Shown here piece by piece: positions 1 through 5,565 of a DNA stretch of 10,744 nucleotides. Under the pieces are notes generated by a model. It was not told the DNA's origin and made no database searches. It saw only the letters and a list, made by a program, of their open reading frames with translations. Source of the stretch: CAXTTV01 sp964247295 (GTDB lineage: Bacteria > Chloroflexota > Ktedonobacteria > Ktedonobacterales > Ktedonobacteraceae). Each line of letters starts with the position of its first letter. Within the stretch, counting starts at the first letter, position 1. The stretch is from contig CAXTTV010000171.1 in assembly GCA_964247295.1 (NCBI GenBank), positions 1 to 10,744 on the forward strand, written 5' to 3'. The position numbers were made by a program, and so were the translations under genes.

Positions 1-5
1 TCCAT

Positions 6-800
6 ATGACGACTAGTACTAACCGTCCTAGCGGCCACTACGCTTTTGTAAATGGAATCAATCTTTATTATCAGATACAGGGAACTGGTAAGCCCTTAAT
101 TCTGCTTCACGGTGGCTTTGGAACCTTTGAGATGTTTGCCGCCATTGCCCCTACCCTCGCTCGCAATTACCAGGTTATCGGTGTTGATTTGTATGGTCAT
201 GGACATACAGCGCTTACCGACCGCTCTATCCAATTTGAGCAGATGGCTGATGATATCGCCGGTCTGATTCACTATCTTGGTCTCGAAAAAGTATACATTC
301 TAGGTTATTCTTTTGGAGGAACGATAGCTCTTCAGACCGCCATCCGTCATCCAGAGCTGGTAGATAAGCTTGTTCTTATCTCTACGCCTTTTAAGCGGAC
401 TGGGTGGTACCCTGAAATTCAAAAAGGAATGGCCTCGGCTGCCCCCGAATTTTTTATTGGCACCCCCATTCATCGTGGTTATATGGAGATCGCACCAAGG
501 CCGGGAGATTTTGATCGATTTGTTACCCTGATGCGAGAGGGCTTAAGCCAGGATTATGATTGGACAGGCTCTGTCTCCAGATTAAAGACTCCCACGTTGA
601 TTATTGTCGCCGATTCTGATGCAATCCCTCAATCGCACACACTAGAATTTTTCACGCTCCTCAAGGGTGACCTGAGTGACTCTACCTGGGTTGGCGAGAG
701 GGTCCTACCTTCGCAGCTTGCCGTTTTGCCAGGTACTAATTACTATACAATCTTTTTTCGGGCGGATCTGCTCCTTCCATGTATCTCTTTCTTTCTATAG
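6..800 (+). CDS. alpha/beta-fold hydrolase with catalytic His apparently lost
   Basis: A 264-residue protein with the alpha/beta hydrolase layout. It has an oxyanion-hole HGG at residues 35-37, the nucleophile elbow GYSFGG at 100-105 (Ser102), and the acid strand ending in ADSD, where Asp205 is the likely triad Asp. In relatives the triad His follows a 'LPGT-x-H-Y' stretch near the C terminus. Here that stretch reads LPGTNYYTI, so Tyr246 (codon TAC, 741-743) stands where His (CAC or CAT) is expected. Length is normal for the family (about 260-280), so this is not a truncation. The broad family covers esterases, lipases and haloperoxidase-like enzymes; the substrate cannot be named. The start ATG lies 5 bases from the window edge, so its ribosome site and promoter are not visible. 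The next gene in the same direction is a broken acyl-CoA synthetase, so both may be remnants of one decaying unit. The family call is firm; loss of activity is inferred. Confidence 0.85.
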   Translation: MTTSTNRPSGHYAFVNGINLYYQIQGTGKPLILLHGGFGTFEMFAAIAPTLARNYQVIGVDLYGHGHTALTDRSIQFEQMADDIAGLIHYLGLEKVYILGYSFGGTIALQTAIRHPELVDKLVLISTPFKRTGWYPEIQKGMASAAPEFFIGTPIHRGYMEIAPRPGDFDRFVTLMREGLSQDYDWTGSVSRLKTPTLIIVADSDAIPQSHTLEFFTLLKGDLSDSTWVGERVLPSQLAVLPGTNYYTIFFRADLLLPCISFFL

Positions 801-891
801 GTGATGAACAGCCCGGCGCTTTACCGTTTTGTGATAGAGTGTGAAATATCAGAACTTCTGAGCGCTTCCCTTTATTGTCTTCATCAATGCA

Positions 892-919
892 GCCAATCCA
901 CAGTGATTAGTGGATTGGC
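892..919. promoter_or_regulatory. 10-bp inverted repeat upstream of the broken ligase
   Basis: GCCAATCCAC (892-901) and GTGGATTGGC (910-919) are perfect inverted repeats with an 8-base loop. They sit 27 bases upstream of the ligase start. No T-run follows, so a factor-independent terminator is unlikely. An operator or a leader hairpin in the 801-945 gap is more plausible. The rest of that gap shows no convincing gene. Confidence 0.4.
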
Positions 920-945
920 GAACTGTTTCAAAGAAGGAGCAGATG

Positions 946-2336
946 ATGTCCGAGAAAGTGTATCGTACAGCATTGACTCCCATGAGCTTTTTAGAGCGGA
1001 GTCAACTGATTTTTCCTCACAAGATCGCGGTAGTCCATGGTGAGCGACGCTATACCTATTTATTTTAACGCACTCAGGCGTCTCTTACCTGTTTGTAGAC
1101 TCTGAATTATTCCATCTGGTAGAGCCCTTGAATGTAGAGGGAGTCCAGATTATTCAGATCCACGATAGCGGCCAGCCCGATGATCCCTACGAGCAGTTTT
1201 TATCCGAGGGATCGCCTGAACCAGTTGAGATCCTATCGATCGATGAAGAGGACACAATCTCGATCAACTACACCTCGGGGACAACAGGAAATCCCAAAGG
1301 TGTAGTGTATACCTATCGGAGCGTGTATCTAAACGCGCTTTCAGAGGTTTTGGCGACAGGAATGACCAATAGCAGCATCTATCTATGGACGCTGCCAATG
1401 TTTCATTGCAATGGCTGGTGTTATACCTGGGCAGTCACAGCGGTTGGGGCGACGCATGTCTGCCTGCGCAATGTGGAACCGGGCCGCATCTGGGATCTTT
1501 TTGAGCAGGAGGGGGTTACGCACTACAATAGCGCGCCGACCGTGCAGATCTTTCTGGCAAACCATCCCAAAGCGCATCGGATGGAGCGCCAACTGACCGC
1601 GACGATCGCCGGTGCGCCCCCTTCGCCCTCGCTGCTGGGCCAGCTTAAGGCCCTGAATATTCGTCCGGTCCACGTTTATGGTCTAACCGAAACTTATGGG
1701 CCGATCACCATCTGTGAGTGGCAGAGCGACTGGGATAGCCTGTCATTAGAGGAGCAGGCCCGGCTGATGGCCCGGCAAGGTCAGGGGATGGTTGCTTCGG
1801 ATCAGGCGCGAGTGGTTGATCCCCAGATGAATGATGTCCCGCGCGACGGTCAGACAATGGGCGAGGTTATTATGCACGGTAATCTAGTCGCCAAGGGCTA
1901 TTACAATAATCCCGAGGCCACAGCCAGAGCCTTTAAGGGAGGCTGGTTCCACTCAGGAGACATCGGCGTCTGGCATCCCGATAACTATATTGAGCTACGG
2001 GACCGTGCCAAAGACGTAATCATCTCGGGTGGTGAGAACATCTCCACCATCGAAGTGGAGCAGACGCTGGCCCAGCATCTCGCTGTGCTAGAGTGTGCCG
2101 TCGTCGCCATTCCAGATCCCACCTGGGGGGAGCGGCCCAAAGCCTTTGTTACTCTGAAGGAGGGGCAGACCGTCACCGAGAAGGAGATCATAGATTTCTC
2201 GCGGGAGCGCATAGCCCACTTCAAGTGTCCGGTGGCTGTGGAATTTGGACCGCTACCCAAAACCTCGACCGGCAAAGTCCAGAAATATGTATTGCGGGAG
2301 CGGAGCTGGGAAGGCCAGGAGAAAAGGATTAATTAA
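946..2336 (+). pseudogene. acyl-CoA synthetase (AMP-forming, AAE/DmdB-like), internal deletion and frameshift
   Basis: The gene begins at ATG 946, with a good ribosome site (GAAGGAG, 933-939, 6-base spacing). It reads MSEKVYRTALTPMSFLERSQ and on to ERRYTY, the typical N terminus of plant-AAE/DmdB-type acyl-activating enzymes. At about 1060 the normal sequence stops and the frame closes at TAA 1066-1068. In another frame, from 1071, homology resumes as HSGVSYLFVDSELFHLVEP and continues without a break to 2336. In complete family members some 65-75 residues lie between the YTY and HSG blocks, so about 200 bases appear to have been deleted, and the join is out of frame. The pieces total about 460 residues against a usual 530-550. 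The only in-frame ATG after the break (1128) has no good ribosome site. The motifs downstream are intact, which points to a recent lesion. The exact deletion size is inferred. Confidence 0.8.
1128..2336 (+). CDS. residual open frame: adenylation core of the broken acyl-CoA ligase
   Basis: The 402-codon open part of the interrupted ligase. Family motifs are all present: P-loop YTSGTTGNPKG (48-58), the substrate-pocket strand WTLPMFHCNGW (87-97), YGLTET (184-189), FHSGDIG (274-280, Asp278 for the ATP ribose), the hinge RDRAKD (291-296), GGENIS (301-306), and the C-terminal catalytic Lys383 in STGKVQK. Such enzymes convert a carboxylic acid, ATP and CoA into acyl-CoA, AMP and pyrophosphate. This frame lacks roughly the first 130 residues of the N-terminal domain. 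ATG 1128 lies inside the conserved sequence (VEPLNVEG), and only weak purine matches precede it, so a functional restart is doubtful. If translated at all, the product would probably be unstable. It is listed because automatic annotation would call this segment a gene. Confidence 0.55.
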   Translation: MNVEGVQIIQIHDSGQPDDPYEQFLSEGSPEPVEILSIDEEDTISINYTSGTTGNPKGVVYTYRSVYLNALSEVLATGMTNSSIYLWTLPMFHCNGWCYTWAVTAVGATHVCLRNVEPGRIWDLFEQEGVTHYNSAPTVQIFLANHPKAHRMERQLTATIAGAPPSPSLLGQLKALNIRPVHVYGLTETYGPITICEWQSDWDSLSLEEQARLMARQGQGMVASDQARVVDPQMNDVPRDGQTMGEVIMHGNLVAKGYYNNPEATARAFKGGWFHSGDIGVWHPDNYIELRDRAKDVIISGGENISTIEVEQTLAQHLAVLECAVVAIPDPTWGERPKAFVTLKEGQTVTEKEIIDFSRERIAHFKCPVAVEFGPLPKTSTGKVQKYVLRERSWEGQEKRIN

Positions 2337-2348
2337 TTACTGAAAAGC

Positions 2349-2388
2349 AAAAAGTTCTGCTGAATTCTAAAATCCAGCAGAACTTTTT
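2349..2388. terminator. strong bidirectional terminator
   Basis: AAAAAGTTCTGCTG (2349-2362) and CAGCAGAACTTTTT (2375-2388) form a perfect 14-bp stem with a 12-base loop. The stem ends in A and T runs on both sides, so it can terminate in either direction. It lies between convergent genes, 13 bases after the ligase stop and 13 bases beyond the stop of the minus-strand gene. Confidence 0.9.
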
Positions 2389-2400
2389 GGGGGAAGAAGG

Positions 2401-2835
2401 TCAGGATTTTTTCTCTTCGGCCTCTACCTGCTCCTCATGGTACTCCTGAATATTAGTGTAGAGACCATCGGGGAACTGAAGCTCCTGGTACACATTGCAG
2501 GAATCGGGATCATCGGAGGTTGGGCAGATCGGGAAATCCTGTTTGCCCTGCCATTCCAGAATGCGCTCCCGCTTCGGTGGATTATAATTGTGGTCATTGA
2601 CCTGTTTAATCAGTGTTTTGGCCGAAATCTCCGAAGTATCGGGGGCTTTAACGAGCAGAGAAACCATCTCATCCTCGGACATAAAGTGGCGGGCCACCAT
2701 CACAAACGTCAGCTTGCCATAGTGCCCGATATCCGTCCCCTTCTCTAGGCTTTGCATCAAGTGGACCATCATCGGCGAATTGTTCAAGCTCTCGCGATTG
2801 CCAGAGTTCTCTGTATTCTTAGGTGATTGACTCAT
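2401..2835 (-). CDS. conserved-looking protein of unknown function, faintly primase-large-subunit-like
   Basis: A 144-residue soluble acidic protein without signal or membrane segment. The first 20 residues are Ser/Asn-rich and probably disordered. Residues 34-80 look helical (GHYGKLTFVMVARHFMSEDE, then KTLIKQVNDH). A motif-rich block follows: YNPPKRERILEW (84-95), FPICP (101-105, Cys104), PDSC (110-113, Cys113), and a FPDGLY...EY tail. The order helix pair / YxPP / Cys-Pro / Cys / x(n)-hydrophobic-P-Y resembles the C-terminal Fe-S domain of archaeal-type primase large subunits. Two of the four cluster cysteines would be missing, so this is only a pattern resemblance. The start at 2833-2835 has GGGAG 11 bases upstream on its strand. 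The gene is monocistronic and convergent with the ligase remnant, sharing its terminator. No function is assigned. Confidence 0.75.
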   Translation of the reverse strand: MSQSPKNTENSGNRESLNNSPMMVHLMQSLEKGTDIGHYGKLTFVMVARHFMSEDEMVSLLVKAPDTSEISAKTLIKQVNDHNYNPPKRERILEWQGKQDFPICPTSDDPDSCNVYQELQFPDGLYTNIQEYHEEQVEAEEKKS

Positions 2836-2978
2836 CTTTGGTTGTTCTCCCTTTCTATCTTATACTCTCAACACGGATCGCCATAGATAATAGGGACATC
2901 AGAGATTATAGAACAAAATATCTAAAGATGCAAGCAAGGAACCGTAGCCTGGCGGTTTATTTGCCGAAAGGAACAGAG

Positions 2979-3030
2979 CCTCAAATCTTGCCCTAAAGAC
3001 GAAATGTTAGAGGCTGGCGCAACGCGCCAG
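2979..3030 (+). repeat. structured repeat, copy 1 (conserved box plus hairpin)
   Basis: The box CCTCAAATCTTGCCCTAAAG (from 2979) and the following ACGAAA match copy 2 at 3137 with three substitutions in 26 bases. It is followed by a perfect hairpin, CTGGCGC-AAC-GCGCCAG (3014-3030). The same order, box then a short spacer then a GC-rich hairpin, occurs in copy 2, although the hairpin sequences differ. It could be a REP-like element, part of a small RNA, or a pair of protein sites. Confidence 0.6.
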
Positions 3031-3136
3031 GAAACCGATCCAAGACGCACCTGAAGGTGCTATCCTACAACAGATAAATTGTCCGCACATTCCTACGAGG
3101 GTTCCAACAGGATCGCTTGCTTGCTGGTCTGATCAA

Positions 3137-3199
3137 CCTCAAATCTCGCCCTGAATACGAAAGATTGAAGAGGGTAGGGCCGTCGCTTTGCGTGCGGCC
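3137..3199 (+). repeat. structured repeat, copy 2 (conserved box plus hairpin)
   Basis: The box CCTCAAATCTCGCCCTGAAT (from 3137), continued by ACGAAAGATTGAAGAGG, is the second copy, 158 bases after the first. The hairpin following it is GGCCG-t-CGC-TTT-GCG-tg-CGGCC (3178-3199). The stem sequence is unrelated to that of copy 1 while its position is kept, which suggests that the fold rather than the stem sequence matters. Confidence 0.6.
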
Positions 3200-3316
3200 T
3201 CTGGTGCGTAGCATGAATTGATCTTCTTATTCAAGGCGTTGTAGAACTGAGATGAGCTGCTTGCGATTTCCTTACCATTATTCTGCTTTCCTCTATCGCT
3301 TGAGGAAACTCTGGTG

Positions 3317-3366
3317 TATGATAGATAGGTATCTTTCACCGTTTATTATCCCTGCGGGTTCGCAGG
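3317..3366 (+). promoter_or_regulatory. possible -10 element and leader hairpin of the transporter
   Basis: TATGAT (3317-3322) is a fair -10 hexamer. No good -35 sits 16-18 bases upstream (TTGAGG at 3300-3305 is only 11 bases away), so the promoter is uncertain. Downstream, CCTGCG-GGTT-CGCAGG (3351-3366) forms a 6-bp hairpin about 20 bases before the ribosome site. Confidence 0.3.
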
Positions 3367-3402
3367 CTGTTACGCATTTTATTTATTAGGAAGGTGGGAG
3401 GC

Positions 3403-4572
3403 ATGGCCTCTATCTCAGATAAGGGCACTGATGCTCATTCAGAGTCGATCGCGCTCTGGACCCGTCGCTGTCTGGTTGTTTTTACGGCTCTGGGTTGTAT
3501 CGCTCTGGCAGGGATCGCGTTCTGGCTCCTGGGGCAGATCTCGGGTGCGCTAATCCTCTTCATTCTCTCGGCTCTGCTGGCGTATATTATCTCGCCGCTA
3601 GTTCGCTACGCAAATCGGATTATGCCGCTACCTCTGGCGATCTTGCTGGTCTATGTAGTGGTATTTAGCGCGCTGATCTTTTTCTGTTACTTCATTATCT
3701 GGACGGCGGTGGGTCAGTTAATATCATTTGTGGGTAACGCTCAGCAGGCGCTGCCTCAACTGCAGCAGTTCATTACTCCAATTCTGCAACGTTTGAATGG
3801 CTTCAATATTTCGCCCGGCCAGCTTGAGGGGGCTGCTCAACAGATTCTCAATAATCTGCTGAATGTTGTAGGGCAGATCCAGCCGTTGCTGATTAATTTG
3901 TTTACCTTGTTTATTGATCTGATTCTAGTGGTGACCCTCAGCATCTACTTTCTGATCTATGGTCCCAAAATCATTGGATGGTTTCGCACTGATACGCCAC
4001 AACGAGGCCGCCGACAGATTGCGCTTTTTCTGGAGGCGTTGGATCATACAATGGGCGGCTTTGTTCGCGGTCAGTTAATCCTCGCGGCGGTGATGAGCGC
4101 GCTAGTGGGGGGAACACTGTTCTTTCTAGGTGTGCCCTATGCGGTCCTACTGGCGCTGGTAGTATTTGTATTTGAATTTATCCCGCAGATTGGGGCGTAT
4201 ATTTCGGGCGCAATCGTGATCGCGATTACCTTTGCCACAAAGGGCTGGCAGGTTGGGCTAATTGTGCTGGTGATCAGTTCATTATTGCAGGGAGTTGTGG
4301 ATGGCCAGATCCTTGCTCCGAGGATCATTGGGCAGGCCGTTGGACTGAATCCGATCGTTTCGATCTTCGCGCTGCTGGCCGGGGCTCAGCTTTTCGGGCT
4401 CTTTGGAGCCTTCTTTTCAGCCCCGATCGCAGGAATTATCCAGGTATTTGTACTTTCTTCCTGGAAGTTGTGGAAGACAGAGCATCCTGAAGAGTTTAGT
4501 GATAGCAAGAAGATTGAAAAGCCTGAGGATCGCCAGCAATTGCCACAAGCAAGCACACAACAGAAACTATGA
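3403..4572 (+). CDS. AI-2E family transporter (TqsA/PerM-like permease)
   Basis: A 389-residue integral membrane protein. Hydrophobic segments lie at about 24-43, 48-67, 78-100, 165-187, 222-243, 247-276, 283-300 and 318-351. The soluble loop at about 105-160 between the third and fourth segments is typical of the AI-2E/UPF0118 family. Family motifs seen are GGFVRGQ (218-224), PQIGAYIS (261-268) and the loop PRIIGQAVGLNPI (306-318). Characterised members export autoinducer-2 or act in Na+/H+ exchange; the substrate here is unknown. The C-terminal 30 residues are hydrophilic, Lys/Glu/Gln-rich and cytoplasmic. The start is ATG 3403, because AGGAAGG (3388-3394) is 8 bases upstream; the in-frame GTG at 3394 overlaps that ribosome site. 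The gene is monocistronic, convergent with the gene at 4803-5147. No luxS is in the window, so a quorum-sensing role is not supported. Confidence 0.9.
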   Translation: MASISDKGTDAHSESIALWTRRCLVVFTALGCIALAGIAFWLLGQISGALILFILSALLAYIISPLVRYANRIMPLPLAILLVYVVVFSALIFFCYFIIWTAVGQLISFVGNAQQALPQLQQFITPILQRLNGFNISPGQLEGAAQQILNNLLNVVGQIQPLLINLFTLFIDLILVVTLSIYFLIYGPKIIGWFRTDTPQRGRRQIALFLEALDHTMGGFVRGQLILAAVMSALVGGTLFFLGVPYAVLLALVVFVFEFIPQIGAYISGAIVIAITFATKGWQVGLIVLVISSLLQGVVDGQILAPRIIGQAVGLNPIVSIFALLAGAQLFGLFGAFFSAPIAGIIQVFVLSSWKLWKTEHPEEFSDSKKIEKPEDRQQLPQASTQQKL

Positions 4573-4577
4573 CCTCT

Positions 4578-4603
4578 TCTTCTGAGATTACAGAAGACCT
4601 TTT
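4578..4603 (+). terminator. probable weak terminator of the transporter
   Basis: TCTTCTG (4578-4584) pairs with CAGAAGA (4591-4597) around a 6-base loop. The hairpin is followed by CCTTTT, five bases after the stop codon. The short AT-leaning stem and short T-run make it weak; the hairpin at 4731-4771 may be the real end. Confidence 0.35.
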
Positions 4604-4730
4604 CCAAAGCCTGGGTATTGGAGCCGCTTAGAATGGGTCGATCCCCAGACTGTGCAAGATTGCTCCCATAACATCTGGAGCTTGGTGGGGGGTGGTTTGC
4701 GAGGACACAATGGATGGAGAAAAATAGTTT

Positions 4731-4775
4731 TTGAGGGTAGATTAGTTCCTGAAGGTTTAATCCGCCCTCAATTTT
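4731..4775. terminator. convergent terminator hairpin
   Basis: TTGAGGG (4731-4737) pairs with CCCTCAA (4765-4771). Pairing continues inward through a G-T pair, one A-C mismatch and GATTAG (4740-4745) with TTTAATC-type sequence at 4757-4762. TTTT follows on the plus strand. It lies between the transporter and the minus-strand gene ending at 4803, so it can serve both. The 4604-4730 stretch shows no gene. Confidence 0.5.
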
Positions 4776-4802
4776 ATGAGCTGTTTGTTTTGATAATCGG
4801 TT

Positions 4803-5147
4803 CTATGAAGCTTCGTAACTGCGAGTATCCAGGGGCTCCTGGTCAGTAGGAACGAATTGGATATAGTCCCCGCTGTCGAAGATTGTTTTGAAGATAGCGG
4901 TTATGGTGCTATTTCCCTGGCAGGCTAATGTCACCCGTTGACCAGGATCTAGATCCACATAGGCGCGCTGGCTTGAGCACCAATCAATCTTCAAGAAAAC
5001 CTCGTGGTGCCCGGCTGGTACCTCAAAAGAGGTGCTTTTGCTTTCGCCGACAGTTCCGTAAAGTTCCTTATCAATAAAAACCTGATATGAGCGGAGTTTG
5101 TCTGCCCAGGCTGGTAAGCGTTCTATTGTGAGTGTCGCGTTATCCAC
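4803..5147 (-). CDS. small beta-rich protein with DWCSS motif, function unknown
   Basis: A 114-residue protein read from GTG at 5147 (minus strand). Upstream on that strand AAAGGA lies 10 bases away. An earlier in-frame ATG at 5216 would add 23 residues with no family character. The pattern is beta-strands with short turns: LTIERLPAWADKLRSYQVFI, then FEVPAGHHEVFLKIDWCSS (41-59), then VDLDPGQRVTLAC (64-76). I recognise this as a widespread family of small beta-sandwich proteins (residues like 'aDrlRaYkVflDg...fevpaGrHel.lkiDWc.S...l..g....f.C'). No function has been assigned to it as far as I know. PEGA-like carbohydrate or surface roles are only an analogy. Cys57 and Cys76 are conserved-looking. 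There is no signal peptide, so it is probably cytoplasmic or membrane-associated. It lies 100 bases downstream of the zinc-ribbon gene on the same strand and may share its transcript. Confidence 0.7.
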   Translation of the reverse strand: MDNATLTIERLPAWADKLRSYQVFIDKELYGTVGESKSTSFEVPAGHHEVFLKIDWCSSQRAYVDLDPGQRVTLACQGNSTITAIFKTIFDSGDYIQFVPTDQEPLDTRSYEAS

Positions 5148-5247
5148 AATAGTATTTTCCTTTCTTAGTGAAGTAGGGAAAATGATTGGACATTCTCTAC
5201 TCTTATGTATGTACATGTTTACTGATTATGAATTTGCTTGTTTACTC

Positions 5248-5457
5248 CTACTCTCGGAAATCTTTGGGATCGACAAAGAGTTGCAGATACCCACAAGATT
5301 TACACACCAGGGGATTAACCTTTGTTCCCAATGCCTTGTGTTTTGGTGAGCTAAGCCTGGCGTACTGATTAGCATACGTGCTCCATATGCGCTCTGAGGG
5401 AGGTGCATCGCAGATGGGGCAGGGCCGCTGTGGGGGGTTAAATTGTTCTTCTGACAT
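5248..5457 (-). CDS. small zinc-ribbon protein
   Basis: A 69-residue protein with two Cys pairs, CPIC (Cys13, Cys16) and CKSCGY (Cys52, Cys55), 35 residues apart. This is the layout of stand-alone zinc ribbons whose second knuckle ends in 'C.sCGYlq.yv'. These orphan ribbons are common in soil bacteria and their role is unknown; nucleic-acid or protein binding is the usual guess. The start ATG (5455-5457) has AGGAA 11 bases upstream on the minus strand. Its 3' neighbour (4803-5147) is in the same direction after 100 bases. Upstream, a probable terminator hairpin (5491-5516) separates it from the pseudokinase gene, so it likely has its own promoter or depends on readthrough. Confidence 0.75.
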   Translation of the reverse strand: MSEEQFNPPQRPCPICDAPPSERIWSTYANQYARLSSPKHKALGTKVNPLVCKSCGYLQLFVDPKDFRE

Positions 5458-5490
5458 TATGTGTAAAGTTCCTTTCGCCTTTCTTTAAAG

Positions 5491-5516
5491 AAGGAAAGTA
5501 TGCATATGCTTTCCTT
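5491..5516 (-). terminator. terminator hairpin after the pseudokinase gene
   Basis: AAGGAAAG (5491-5498) pairs with CTTTCCTT (5509-5516). The loop region holds the self-complementary TATGCATA. On the minus strand the stem is followed by pyrimidine-rich CTTTAAAG. It lies 50 bases beyond the stop of the gene at 5566-7698. Confidence 0.5.
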
Positions 5517-5565
5517 TCTCAATTTACGTAGAACTATTATTTTTGTTGTAGACTAAACTTTTGGG

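Larger units (their letters stand above)
2836..3402. other. 567-base non-coding region with structured repeats
   Basis: No convincing gene is visible on either strand. The region holds the promoter side of the 2401-2835 gene, two copies of a structured repeat (2979-3030 and 3137-3199), a small hairpin GCACC-TGAA-GGTGC (3047-3060), and the leader of the transporter. A 66-codon minus-strand open frame at 3139-3339 covers the second repeat. It has low-complexity Ser-rich sequence and no recognisable features. Confidence 0.6.

Noticed and set aside
801..1043. 80-codon open frame after the hydrolase
   Set aside because: It crosses the inverted repeat and overlaps the true N-terminal piece of the ligase in another frame; its sequence has no domain character and no ribosome site.
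3139..3339. 66-codon minus-strand open frame
   Set aside because: Ser/Asn/Lys-rich without features, it runs through the second structured repeat and hairpin, and the same box occurs at 2979 without such a frame.
3403..4572. Quorum-sensing (autoinducer-2) export role for the transporter
   Set aside because: The family name comes from one member; there is no luxS or AI-2 uptake gene nearby, so a specific substrate cannot be supported.
4604..4800. Possible gene in the gap after the transporter (65-codon frame at 4652-4849)
   Set aside because: The frame spans the terminator hairpin and runs into the opposite-strand gene, has no ribosome site, and its translation looks random.
5098..5408. Overlapping open frames on both strands around the zinc-ribbon gene
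   Set aside because: They are in other frames of the two real minus-strand genes, and none contains a recognisable motif.
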